Origin: Archangium primigenium
Lineage (GTDB): Bacteria; Myxococcota; Myxococcia; Myxococcales; Myxococcaceae
Length of the DNA stretch: 64,000 bases
Assembly (NCBI RefSeq): GCF_016904885.1
Contig: NZ_JADWYI010000001.1
Span: 5,766,001 to 5,830,000, forward strand
Direction: 5' to 3'
Below the pieces are notes generated by a model that was given only the letters and a program-made list of their open reading frames with translations, had not been told where the DNA came from and did not search any database. Positions 8,475 through 17,186 of this stretch are shown one piece after another (position 1 is the first letter of the stretch; the number at the start of each line of letters is the position of its first letter). Both the position numbers and the translations under genes were made by a program.

Positions 8475-9401
8475 TCACCCCGCAAGCGGGGAGCGCCGCA
8501 GCCCGTCGACGAGCAGCCGGGCGAACGGGGATAACCCGTCGAGGCGGCGCACGCACAGGGTAAGCTGGCGCCGGGCCCAGACGTCCTCCAGAGGGACGGC
8601 GCGCAGGCCGAGCGGGCGCCGCCAGCGCCGGGCGGCCGCCCCGGGCACCACCCCCACCCCGCCCCCGAGCGCCACCACCCGGCACACCTCCTCCACGCCC
8701 CGCGGGCGCAGCCGGTAGCGCGGCGGACGGCCAAGCCGAAGGGCCTGGGCCTCCAGCATCTCCTGGAGGGCGCTGCCCTCGGCGAGGCCGACGAGGGGCT
8801 CGTCCAGCACCTCGGCGAAGGCCACCGCGCGGCGCATCGCGAGGCGGTGCCCGGGCGCCATCACCACCGCGAGCCGGTCCTCCTGGAAGGCGAAGGTCTC
8901 CAGGCCGCCCAGGTCCACCGTGTCCGCCACGAGTCCCACCTCGACCCGGCCCTCCGCCACGGCCTGGACGATGTCCGGGCTGGGCCGCTCCTCCAGTTCC
9001 ACGTCCACGAGCGGATGCTGGGCGAGGAAGGCGCCGAGCGCTTCCGGGAGCGCGCCGGACAGGGCCGCCGTGTTGCACAACAGCCGCACGCGCCCCCGCA
9101 GCCCCTGGGCATGCAGGGCGATGGCGCCTTGGAGGTGCTCCACCTGGAGGAGCACCGCGCGGGCCTCGGGCACCAGGGCCTCGCCCGCCGACGTCAGCCG
9201 CACGCCCCGCCCCCGCCGCTCCAGCAGCGCCACCCCCCACCCGTCCTCCAGGCGGTGGATGCGCTCGCTCGCGGCGGCGAGGGACAGGTGCACCCGCCGG
9301 GCCCCCCGGGTGATGCTGCCCGTCTCGGCCACCGCGAGGAACAGCCGCAGGTCGGTCAGGTCCGTCAGCGCCCGGGAGAGCGCCTCCCGTGTCGGGCTCA
9401 T
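8475..9401 (-). CDS. LysR-family transcriptional regulator
   Basis: A 308-residue regulator with the family layout: an N-terminal winged helix-turn-helix (about residues 16-75, LRLFLAVAETGSITRGA) and a C-terminal effector-binding domain (about 100-300). Its ATG overlaps the stop of the dehydratase/mutase gene (ATGA), so the two are translationally coupled. LysR regulators are more often divergent from their targets, and here the gene sits inside the operon. The effector is not known; an aromatic precursor such as prephenate is a guess from context. Confidence 0.92.
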   Translation of the reverse strand: MSPTREALSRALTDLTDLRLFLAVAETGSITRGARRVHLSLAAASERIHRLEDGWGVALLERRGRGVRLTSAGEALVPEARAVLLQVEHLQGAIALHAQGLRGRVRLLCNTAALSGALPEALGAFLAQHPLVDVELEERPSPDIVQAVAEGRVEVGLVADTVDLGGLETFAFQEDRLAVVMAPGHRLAMRRAVAFAEVLDEPLVGLAEGSALQEMLEAQALRLGRPPRYRLRPRGVEEVCRVVALGGGVGVVPGAAARRWRRPLGLRAVPLEDVWARRQLTLCVRRLDGLSPFARLLVDGLRRSPLAG

Positions 9402-10681
9402 CGGGCCGGGCCGAGGGCGGCCAGGGCCTCCGCGAGGCGGTCACACTCGCCGGGGGTCAGGCCCGAGGCGGCGAGCTGCGCGCGGGTCTGGCGCCGCAGG
9501 GCGTCGGGCGCCAGGCCGCCGGGGACCCGGGGCACGAGCGTGGCGATGCGCGCGCTGATCCGCGCCAGGGCCGCGCGCAGGTCCTCGAGGGAATCCGCGG
9601 GCCCGTCCGTGCGGGGGGCACGCGCCTGCACCTGCTTGGCCGCGTCCATCTGGGCCTGGAAGAAGGCGGTGATGGCGGCGTCCGAGGGCGCGGGCAGGCC
9701 CAGGTCGCGCGCGGCCTGATGCACGTCACGGCGGGCGGCCTCCAGCACCCGGGCCTCCTGCTCGGGCACCTCCAGGGGCACACCCGCGCGCCGCTTGGCC
9801 TCGGCCACCCGCGGCATCAGCGCCAGGCGCTCGGCGGTCGCGACGAGCAGCGCGTCCACGGGCGTGGCGGTGGCCTCCCGGGCGCCCTCGCCCAGGTACC
9901 TCTCCCGCCACCGCGCCAGTGCCCCGCTCGCCTCCTGGGCCAGGAGCCACGTGTCCAGATCCGCGGCGAGCTCCGCGCGCGAGGCCTCCACGTAGAGCGC
10001 CACCGTGTCCTGGGTGAAGGGCCCCACCCGCTCGAGGCCCGTGAGGCCCTCGGCCCAGCGGGGGCCCTCGACGGTGTTGGTGAGCAGCGCGTCGGCCTGG
10101 CCCGAGACGAGGGCCTCGCGCACCGCGTTGCCGGGAATGGCGAGGATGCGCGCGTGCCGGAAGTGGGCGCGGGCCACGCGCTCCAGGTGGCCGCCGAGGT
10201 TCACCGCGAGCCGGAACTCGGGCCGGTCCAGCGCCTGGAGGGTGGCGAGCGGGGCCTCGGGACCCGTGGGCGCCGGGGCCCAGGCCGGACGCCGCAGGAG
10301 CACCAGGGCCCCGTTGCGCGCCACGGGCACCGTGTAGCGCCCCACCAGCGAGCGCTCGGGCCGGAGGGTGAGGCCGCTGGCGGCCAGGTCGAAGCGGTGG
10401 GCGGTGAGGTCCGCCACCAACCCGGGCCAGTGGAAGCGCACCCACTCCAGGCGGTAGCCGCGCTCGGCCGCGTAGGCATCCAGGAGCGCGGCGTCGAAGC
10501 CGGACACCCGGCCGTCCTCCCGCATCGAGGTGAAGGGCGGATAGTCGCCGCTGGTGCCCACGCGCAGGACGGGGGCCTCGCGCGCGGCGGGGGCCGTGGC
10601 CGAGGGGGTGGTGCACGCCGCGGCGAGGGCCAGCACCGCGCCCACGAGGACGGCACGGACACGAAGGACACAAGGAGCCAT
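9398..10681 (-). CDS. Lipoprotein: cyclohexadienyl dehydratase-chorismate mutase (AroQ-gamma) fusion
   Basis: A 427-residue fusion. A lipoprotein signal (LALAAACTT) leads into a type 3 solute-binding fold typical of periplasmic cyclohexadienyl dehydratase PheC (about residues 38-250; RVGTSGDYPPFT and GFDAALLDAYA). A helical domain at about 265-350 (LLVATAERLALMPRVAEAKR, then FFQAQMDAAKQVQ) has the pattern of secreted gamma-type AroQ chorismate mutases. Together they could turn chorismate into prephenate and then phenylpyruvate (or arogenate into phenylalanine) outside the cytoplasm. An extra helical tail (about 360-427) follows. ATG 10681 gives the lipoprotein signal. It is the first gene of the minus-strand operon. 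The dehydratase call rests on family resemblance; an amino-acid-binding role for that domain cannot be excluded. Confidence 0.82.
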   Translation of the reverse strand: MAPCVLRVRAVLVGAVLALAAACTTPSATAPAAREAPVLRVGTSGDYPPFTSMREDGRVSGFDAALLDAYAAERGYRLEWVRFHWPGLVADLTAHRFDLAASGLTLRPERSLVGRYTVPVARNGALVLLRRPAWAPAPTGPEAPLATLQALDRPEFRLAVNLGGHLERVARAHFRHARILAIPGNAVREALVSGQADALLTNTVEGPRWAEGLTGLERVGPFTQDTVALYVEASRAELAADLDTWLLAQEASGALARWRERYLGEGAREATATPVDALLVATAERLALMPRVAEAKRRAGVPLEVPEQEARVLEAARRDVHQAARDLGLPAPSDAAITAFFQAQMDAAKQVQARAPRTDGPADSLEDLRAALARISARIATLVPRVPGGLAPDALRRQTRAQLAASGLTPGECDRLAEALAALGPAR

Positions 10682-10775
10682 CCCGGGGACTCTGCCCCAA
10701 GCCTTCGGCGGAGGCGAAGTCCGTCTCCGGAACTTCCAGATTGTCCGGCGCGCCCTCCGGCGACAGCTTGGGGGC

Positions 10776-11522
10776 ATGGACTCCGCTCCGCTGCTGCTCG
10801 GGGCCGGCCTGCTCGCGGGGGCGATGAATGCCCTGGCGGGGGGCGGCTCCTTCCTCGCGCTGCCCGCGCTCGTGCTCGTCGGGGTGCCCTCCCTGGCCGC
10901 CAACGCCTCGAGCACCGTGGCGCTCTTTCCCGGCGGCCTGGCGAGCGCGTGGGCCTACCGGGAGGACCTCCGGCCCGTGGGTGGCGTCTCCCTCGGGAGG
11001 ATGCTGGGGGTGAGCGTGCTCGGGGGCCTGCTCGGCGCGACGCTGCTCTTGCTCACGCCCCAGCGGGCCTTCGATCAGGTGCTGCCATGGCTGCTGTTGT
11101 GGGCGACGCTCGTGTTCGCCGGGGGCCGGCGCGCGGGCGAGGCGCTGCGCCGCCGGGTGCGCGTCTCGCCCGGGGCGGTGCTCGGCCTCCAGTTCCTGCT
11201 CACCCTTTATGGCGGCTACTTCGTGGGCGGCGTGGGCATCATGATGATGGCGGTCTGGAGCCTCCTGAGTTCCTCCGGAGCGCACAACCTCAACCCGGCG
11301 CGGACGGTGCTGGTGGCCGCGACCGGCGCCAGCGCGGTGCTCTGCTTCATCGTCGCGGGCCGGGTGGCCTGGCCCCAGACACTGCTGCTCCTGAGCGGCG
11401 CGGTGGTGGGCGGCTACGGCGGGGCGCGGCTGGCCCGGCGGCTCTCGCCCCAGGTGCTCCGAGGCGGCATCCTCCTCGTCTCGACGCTGATGACCGTCGC
11501 CTTCTTCATGCGCGCGAAGTGA
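10776..11522 (+). CDS. TauE/SafE-family membrane permease
   Basis: A 248-residue inner-membrane protein with about seven to eight hydrophobic helices. The N-terminal LLAGAMNALAGGGSFLALPAL and the mid-protein GGYFVGGVGIMMM match the two repeated halves of TauE/SafE (COG0730) anion exporters, proposed to move sulfite, sulfoacetate or related organic anions. It is divergent from the dehydratase/mutase gene, with 94 bases between start codons, and convergent with the histidine kinase 5 bases downstream. The substrate cannot be told from sequence. Confidence 0.88.
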   Translation: MDSAPLLLGAGLLAGAMNALAGGGSFLALPALVLVGVPSLAANASSTVALFPGGLASAWAYREDLRPVGGVSLGRMLGVSVLGGLLGATLLLLTPQRAFDQVLPWLLLWATLVFAGGRRAGEALRRRVRVSPGAVLGLQFLLTLYGGYFVGGVGIMMMAVWSLLSSSGAHNLNPARTVLVAATGASAVLCFIVAGRVAWPQTLLLLSGAVVGGYGGARLARRLSPQVLRGGILLVSTLMTVAFFMRAK

Positions 11523-11527
11523 CGGCG

Positions 11528-13423
11528 CTACGGCGGGGGCGGCGCGCGGGGCAGACGGACGCGGAAGGTCGTCCCCGCCTTCGGATTCGACTCCACGCGG
11601 ATGTCGCCGCCGTGCGCGCGCACGATCTGATCCACGATGTACAGCCCCAGGCCCACGCTGCGGCTCGTGGGGTCCGTCCCCTCCACCGCGCGCTGCAGGG
11701 GCTGGAAGAGCCGGGGCAAGGCCTCGGCGGCGATGGGCGCGCCCCCATTGTGCACCTCCAGCACCATCGCCTCGTCCTGTCCCACCGAGCGCACCGTCAC
11801 CCGGCTGTGCGGGGGGCTGTACTTGAGCGCATTGGCGAGCAGGTTGCCCAACAGCTGCGCGATGCGGTCGCCGTCCCAGCTGCCCTGGCCGTCTCCGCTC
11901 ATCTCCAACCGCAACTCGCGCTCGGGATGCGTGGTCAGCAACTCGTCGAACACCGAGCGCACCAGGACGTGCAGGTCCCCGGGCACGCGCTCGACCTTGA
12001 GCCCACCGCCCAGCCGCGCCTGGGTGAAGTCGAGCAGGTCGCGCACCATGCGCACCGCGCGCTCGGTGCTCGCGTGCAGCCGCACGAGCGACTGGCGGGT
12101 GCGCTCCTCCAGATCCTCGCGGCGCAAGAGCAGCTGGAGCCCCAGGAGGATGGAGCTCAGGGGGTTGCGCAGATCGTGGCTGACGATGCCGATGAGGTAC
12201 TGCTCGAAGTCGCGGCGCGTGCGCTCCTCCTCGGCCAGGCGCTGGGCGGCGCGCCGCTGCCGCACCTGCTCCGTCACGTCCACCACGAGCGTGAGCAGGC
12301 CCTCGATCTCCCCCTCGGGTCCGCGCACCGGCTGGTAGGTGAAGTCGCACAGGTGCTCGTACGGCCCGCGGGTGCGGCCCGGCCCGATGCGCACGGGCGT
12401 CTCCCGGGCCACGAACGGCTCGCCCGTCTGGTTCACCCGGTCCAGCAGCTCGAAGAAGCCCTGGTCGGCCATGTCCGCGAAGGCGTTGCGTACGCCCTGC
12501 CCCATCACGTCGCGGTCCAGCATCCGCAGGTGCGCGGCGTTGGCCATCTGGAAGACATGCTCGGGGCCCTGGAGGTAGGCCACCCCCACGAGCGACTGGG
12601 CCGCCAGGGCGTCGAGCACCCCGGTCCGGGCCTGCTCGACGCGCCGGCGCTCCCGGAGCACCGCCTCGCGCGCACGCACCCACTCGGTCACGTCCATGGC
12701 CGCCACGAGCACGCCCGACACGGCCGCGGCATCGCTCCACCACGGCGCGTAGGTGACGTTGAAGTAGCACGTGCCCACCGAGCCATCCGCCTGCCGCACG
12801 GGCACGGAGACCTCCGGACCCACGTAGGGCCTGCCCGTGGCCATCACCTCGTGCAGCAGGGTGTCGAAGCCCTGGCTCACCAGCTCTGGCAGGGCCTCCA
12901 GGAGGGGCTTGCCCAGCAATTGCTCCCGGGGTCGGCCCCACACGCGCTGGGTCTCGGCGTTGAGCATCTCGAAGACGAGCGCGGGGCCCCGGAGGACGGC
13001 GATGGCCAGGGGGACGTGCTGGACGAGGGACTCGAGTTGGGCGCGCTCGGTCTCCTGGGCGACGCGCGCCTGGTGCCGCAGGACGTCCTGCGCGCGCGTG
13101 TGCGCCTCCACCGCCTCGGTGACGAGCCGGGCCACCAGGTCCGAGAGCCGCCGCTCCTCTTCCCGGGACACCGGGAGCTGTCGCTCGGCGATCACCTCGA
13201 GCACCACGTCGCGCAGCAGGTGGCACGCGCGCACCTGCTCGCTCAGCGCGACGCCGGGCCACGCGGCCTCGGGGGGCGCGCCCGCCTCTCCGCGCAGCGA
13301 GGCCCCGAGCCCCTCCAGGACGCGCGCGAGGGGAACGTCCGCATCCCGCGGGCGCACCCGCTCGCGCCATCGCCTCAGGATGTCGTCGCTTCGTTCCTCG
13401 AGCACTCTGGCCAACGGGCTCAT
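11528..13423 (-). CDS. Orphan PAS-domain sensor histidine kinase (soluble)
   Basis: A 631-residue histidine kinase without membrane segments. The N-terminal helical region (about residues 1-110, MSPLARVLEERSDDIL) resembles RsbRD-type sensor domains. Two PAS domains follow (about 125-255 and 265-390), then HisKA with the phospho-acceptor His in IVSHDLRNPLSS (about 414) and a HATPase_c domain with N, G1 (less typical) and G2 boxes (LLANALKYSPP, RSVGLGLYIV). The ATG at 13423 follows a G-rich ribosome-binding site. No partner regulator adjoins it. Its catalytic part closely resembles the last kinase module of the hybrid at 22468-25707. Confidence 0.93.
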   Translation of the reverse strand: MSPLARVLEERSDDILRRWRERVRPRDADVPLARVLEGLGASLRGEAGAPPEAAWPGVALSEQVRACHLLRDVVLEVIAERQLPVSREEERRLSDLVARLVTEAVEAHTRAQDVLRHQARVAQETERAQLESLVQHVPLAIAVLRGPALVFEMLNAETQRVWGRPREQLLGKPLLEALPELVSQGFDTLLHEVMATGRPYVGPEVSVPVRQADGSVGTCYFNVTYAPWWSDAAAVSGVLVAAMDVTEWVRAREAVLRERRRVEQARTGVLDALAAQSLVGVAYLQGPEHVFQMANAAHLRMLDRDVMGQGVRNAFADMADQGFFELLDRVNQTGEPFVARETPVRIGPGRTRGPYEHLCDFTYQPVRGPEGEIEGLLTLVVDVTEQVRQRRAAQRLAEEERTRRDFEQYLIGIVSHDLRNPLSSILLGLQLLLRREDLEERTRQSLVRLHASTERAVRMVRDLLDFTQARLGGGLKVERVPGDLHVLVRSVFDELLTTHPERELRLEMSGDGQGSWDGDRIAQLLGNLLANALKYSPPHSRVTVRSVGQDEAMVLEVHNGGAPIAAEALPRLFQPLQRAVEGTDPTSRSVGLGLYIVDQIVRAHGGDIRVESNPKAGTTFRVRLPRAPPPP

Positions 13424-13564
13424 GTCCCCCCCTTTTAGCGACTGGACGGCGCGGAGGGATCCCCCCTGCGATGGGACGGATTTTTCCCGCCTCCGCCCGG
13501 ATCTTCGTGAATCCACGCGCGGAGTGCGAGCCGGATGACGGTCCGCGATGTCAGACTGGGCGGC

Positions 13565-16027
13565 ATGCGACGTACCCGCGCCTCCCGGCTCGCCAGCACC
13601 GTCCTCCTGTTCCAGCTCGCCCAGGGCCCCGTGGCCCGTGCCGCCGACGAGCCCCCTCCCGCCGAGCCGCCCCCTGCCCAGGAGCCCTCCACCGAGGAGC
13701 CTCCGGCGCCTCCTCCCGAGCCGCCCCCGGCCGTGGCCACCGACGTCCCCCCGAGCACGGAGTTCCTGCCCGGCAACGTGGAGAACCCCGCGCTCGCGCT
13801 CGCGCTCGCCCAGGCCACCGAGCGCAGCGCGCCCGTGCTCGTGGTCAGCGGCGGCGTCAGTTTGGGCGCATACCAGGCCGGGGTGCTCTCCACGCTCGTG
13901 CGCTTCTGGAGCGTGGCCCGCCGCGAGGGCCATGGCCGGATTGGCGATCCCATGCCCCGCGTGTGGACGGGCGCCTCGGCGGGCGCGGTGAACGCCCTGC
14001 TCGGCGGGCTCGCCTCGTGTGACCTGGCCTTCGAGGCCCCCGAGTGGTCCCCCGAGAAGAGCCTCTTCTGGCGGGTCTGGGTGGACCGGCTGGACCTGGA
14101 GCCCCTGCTGCCGGAGAAGGATCCCCACCGGGGCGATCACCTCTTCAACGACGCCTACATGACGGAGACGCTCCAGGTCATCGCCACCGAGACCGCGGGC
14201 ACGCGCTTTCGCGACGCGTGCTCCTTCGCGCTGGGCCTCACCGCGACCAACCTCAAGGGCCGCGACGTGCCCTTCGGCTCCGGCATCCAGGAGTCACGCG
14301 CCTCGCTCAAGCGCGTCACCGAGAAGATCGTCGTCCAGGTGATGACCCACGGCGCAAAGGCGCCCACGGTGCGGCTGCCCTTCCTCCAGGGCACCCAGGG
14401 CCTCGCCCCGCCCTACATCCAGGTGGAGCGCGACGAATTGCGCTTCTACCCCGCCCTGAGCGCGGACCTGCCCGAGCGCACCACGGGCGGCCAGAGCGTG
14501 ACGCTGGAGGCGCTGCTGCGCACCCCCCAGGCCTCGGGCGCCTTCCCGCTCGCGTTCTCGCCCGTGGACGTCTCGGTGTCGTTCTTCGACGAGGTGCGCT
14601 GGTCGCCGCAGCAGTCGCTCAAGCTGGTGGACGGCGGCGTGCTCAACAACAACCCGCTGGACCTGGCGGTGCGGCTCGGCCGGCGCTGGGTGGAGCAGGT
14701 GGAGCCGCGCGCCCAGACGCTCGACGGCTCGCGCTTCCCCATCATCTACCTGGACCAGGACGTCGTCGACTGGCGGTGGGCGCCGCCGGAGGAGCGCGAG
14801 GAGCGGCTGCGCAGCCCCCTGGAGGCGACCTACCTGCGGCACCTGGGCAGCCTGCTCGCCGCGTCCCAGGACAGCGTGGTGCTGGACACCCTGGAGCACG
14901 ACCCCACCCTGTCCGGACGCATCAAGATTCCGCGGCGCGGCGCGGTGCTGCCCTCGGAGTTCCGCTTCGCGATGATGGGCTTCTTCGACCGGCGCTTCCG
15001 CGAGCACGACTTCTTCCGGGGCATGCACGACGCCATCCGGTTCCTCTCCACCCAGTTCTCCACCACGCGCACGGTGGAGGCCCTGGTGCCCGCCTCGGCC
15101 ATGGAGCTGCCGTGGGATCGCGAGGCGCGCGTGCGGCACGTGCTCGGCGTGGCCTCGGAGAAGTTCCGCTGCGTGGAGGACGGCGTGTGCGAGGGGACGT
15201 CGGACCTGGTGGAGCTGGGCCGGCTGCGCCAGGCGTCGGACGCGCTGACCCAGCGCGCGCGCATCGGCCGGCTGCGCGAGGACGACGTGGACGTGCTCCT
15301 GCGCGCGCTGAAGGACACGGGCTACCACTACAGCCCCGGGGTGATGGGCGTGACGCGCGCCAGCGGCACCCGCTCGGACTTCATGCCCGTGCGCGAGCGC
15401 GTGGGCCGGGCCTTCCATGATCTCGTCACCCGGCAGCAGGGCGCGCTGCGGCTCATCCTGCGGCCCGCGGGCGCCACCTTCCTGGACAAGTGGCTGACCT
15501 ACACGCCCCCGCACGGCGCCTTCACGCTGCAGTTGAGCCGGCAGAAGGGCGTGGGCGTGGGGTGGGAGGCGCCCCTGTTCGCCTTCGAGGATCGCGACCT
15601 GGAGGACCTGTTCGACCGGAGCGAGCTGCGCCTGGGCGTGGCGCTGTCGGGCTTCGGCGTGAGGGATCAGGATCAGCTCATCCCCGGCAGCACCCGGCTG
15701 CGCTGGGCCACGCTCGGGGCCTACGCGGACTGGGTGTCGGACCTGGATGGCTTCTCCGGCGCGCTGCCCTTGCTGGCGCTGGGCCCCTACGTGCGCGGAC
15801 GCGTGGGCGTGGGCGCCTCGGGCAGCTACCTGCGCGGCCCCGAGGAGTGGTCCGCCATGCTGCCCGAGGTGCGCCTGGGCCTGGATCTGTCCGAGGTGGT
15901 GGGCGTGCGCGTGGCGGTGCCGCTGTCCATGATCAACCGGCGCCAGGGCGAGGCCTGGCGCTCGTCGCGGCCCAAGATCTTCAAGGAGACGGCCGTGGGC
16001 GTGGAGGTGCTCTTCACCCGCTGGTGA
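13565..16027 (+). CDS. Secreted patatin-like phospholipase, possible outer-membrane tail
   Basis: An 820-residue protein with a signal peptide (about residues 1-27, ending VARA) and a Pro/Glu-rich linker (28-65). The patatin lipase domain has the oxyanion motif GGVSLGAYQAG (about 97-107), nucleophile GASAG (Ser near 139) and DGG in LVDGGVLNNNP (Asp near 358), a complete Ser-Asp dyad. The last ~170 residues have alternating hydrophobic/polar stretches with Gly, and the protein ends FTRW with a terminal aromatic residue, as outer-membrane barrel proteins do. A role as a cell-surface or exported lipase is therefore possible but not shown. It runs convergently with the NGLAF lipoprotein. Confidence 0.88.
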   Translation: MRRTRASRLASTVLLFQLAQGPVARAADEPPPAEPPPAQEPSTEEPPAPPPEPPPAVATDVPPSTEFLPGNVENPALALALAQATERSAPVLVVSGGVSLGAYQAGVLSTLVRFWSVARREGHGRIGDPMPRVWTGASAGAVNALLGGLASCDLAFEAPEWSPEKSLFWRVWVDRLDLEPLLPEKDPHRGDHLFNDAYMTETLQVIATETAGTRFRDACSFALGLTATNLKGRDVPFGSGIQESRASLKRVTEKIVVQVMTHGAKAPTVRLPFLQGTQGLAPPYIQVERDELRFYPALSADLPERTTGGQSVTLEALLRTPQASGAFPLAFSPVDVSVSFFDEVRWSPQQSLKLVDGGVLNNNPLDLAVRLGRRWVEQVEPRAQTLDGSRFPIIYLDQDVVDWRWAPPEEREERLRSPLEATYLRHLGSLLAASQDSVVLDTLEHDPTLSGRIKIPRRGAVLPSEFRFAMMGFFDRRFREHDFFRGMHDAIRFLSTQFSTTRTVEALVPASAMELPWDREARVRHVLGVASEKFRCVEDGVCEGTSDLVELGRLRQASDALTQRARIGRLREDDVDVLLRALKDTGYHYSPGVMGVTRASGTRSDFMPVRERVGRAFHDLVTRQQGALRLILRPAGATFLDKWLTYTPPHGAFTLQLSRQKGVGVGWEAPLFAFEDRDLEDLFDRSELRLGVALSGFGVRDQDQLIPGSTRLRWATLGAYADWVSDLDGFSGALPLLALGPYVRGRVGVGASGSYLRGPEEWSAMLPEVRLGLDLSEVVGVRVAVPLSMINRRQGEAWRSSRPKIFKETAVGVEVLFTRW

Positions 16028-16051
16028 GCGCCCCACCCGCCCCCGGGCGGC

Positions 16052-16942
16052 TCAGCACTTGCCGCAGTCCAGTCGGCAGGAGTCGGCGCGCTGATCCTTG
16101 CCGCACGACTCCGTGGACTGGCACACGCCATCGCCGCACGTGTAGACGTCCTGCGGGCGGATGCGCGTGGTGATCGTCCGGTAGCTCACGCCCTTGTAGG
16201 TGCAGCGCGCGAAGGCCGAGCCGGTGGCGTCCGGCTGGCAGATGGCGTGGCAGGTGCCCACGTGCTTGAGGGGCGGGCACGCGTGAGGCCCTCCCAGCGC
16301 GCAGGCGCGCGGGCTGCTCTGGGAAGGCGAGAACATGCCCTGATCATTGCCCACGAACAGGCCCTCCTGGGTGAAGAGGTTGCCGAAGAAGCACCCCTCC
16401 CGGATGGTGTGGCTGGCCTGCTCCCCGGCGCTCACGGGGATGGGGACACCCGGGGCGGTGGTGCCCCGCAGGGACACGAGCACCGAGGCGCCGTACTTGT
16501 TGGTGAGCGCCCCCAGGCACGCGCTCACGGTCTGCTGCTCCTCCAGCGTGATGGTGCCCCCCGAGGACCAGCCCGGCGCGAGGCCCAGGTTGCCCGCCCA
16601 CGCGTACGCCCGCCGTCCATCCCAGAAGTAGCGGTACTGCCCCTCGGGCACGGCGCAGCGCACCAGGTACTTCATGAAGGTGGCCGACTCCTCGGGGTGC
16701 TGGTTGAACCAGCCGAAGAAGTCCCGGTGGGCGAGGCCATTGAACGCCAGCCCGTTGAAGGCCAGTCCGTTGAAGGCCAGGCCATTGAACGCCAGCCCAT
16801 TGAACGCCAGCCCGTTGTCCTCCTCCAGTGCCTGACCGACCTCGCCCCAGGACCCGGAGTCCTCGGGTGCGCCGTCCTCTACCGGGCCACACCCCACGGC
16901 GAGCGACAACACGAACGCACCAGCGAGCCTCATCTTCTTCAT
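16052..16942 (-). CDS. Lipoprotein with NGLAF pentapeptide repeats
   Basis: A 296-residue lipoprotein. The signal peptide ends LSLAVGC, with Cys18 as the lipidated residue. Residues 43-72 are six consecutive NGLA[F/H] units, a feature I associate with myxobacterial lipoproteins carrying NGL-type repeats. A larger domain with scattered Cys follows (about 75-265). The C-terminal CGDGVCQSTESC...CGKC is a small cysteine-rich module of the kind seen in myxobacterial surface proteins. The ATG has an excellent AGGAGGT ribosome-binding site. The function is unknown; it is probably exposed in the periplasm or on the surface and stabilised by disulfides. Confidence 0.85.
   Translation of the reverse strand: MKKMRLAGAFVLSLAVGCGPVEDGAPEDSGSWGEVGQALEEDNGLAFNGLAFNGLAFNGLAFNGLAFNGLAHRDFFGWFNQHPEESATFMKYLVRCAVPEGQYRYFWDGRRAYAWAGNLGLAPGWSSGGTITLEEQQTVSACLGALTNKYGASVLVSLRGTTAPGVPIPVSAGEQASHTIREGCFFGNLFTQEGLFVGNDQGMFSPSQSSPRACALGGPHACPPLKHVGTCHAICQPDATGSAFARCTYKGVSYRTITTRIRPQDVYTCGDGVCQSTESCGKDQRADSCRLDCGKC
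16734..16817 (-). repeat. 15-bp tandem repeat encoding NGLAF
   Basis: Five full 15-bp units plus a partial sixth, in frame, encode the NGLAF repeats of the lipoprotein. Units differ only at wobble positions (for example ggc/ggg for Gly), so the peptide is conserved while the DNA drifts, which suggests selection on the protein repeat. Confidence 0.9.
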
Positions 16943-17186
16943 GGCCTACCTCCTGGGTGACGGGTGAACAGGGTGCGCCCAAGACTCCGGCCAGTGGGCA
17001 ACGTCACGCGTCAAAACTGGGGTTCCGGGGTTGACTCAGGTAGTGAGGAATTGAGGCTTTTGGGAGGGACTGTCGCCCGCTCGACGGTTCGCGCCGGGGC
17101 CCGGGCGGGAGCCCGGACGTCGAACGATGGACGGAGGACGGAGGCCTGGGTCCCGGGTGCATGGTGGCCCCCTCGGTGGACGTGGT

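Noticed and set aside
9389-13438. A 1349-residue plus-strand frame
   Set aside because: It lies antisense to the dehydratase/mutase and histidine kinase and across the permease in another frame; its composition is the Arg/Gly/His-rich pattern of a GC-rich shadow frame.
16037-16050. Terminator CCGCCC/GGGCGG between patatin and NGLAF lipoprotein
   Set aside because: The loop is only two bases and the stem is short; low-complexity GC sequence explains it.
16734-16817. CRISPR-like array
   Set aside because: Units are contiguous, in frame and without spacers; they encode a peptide repeat.
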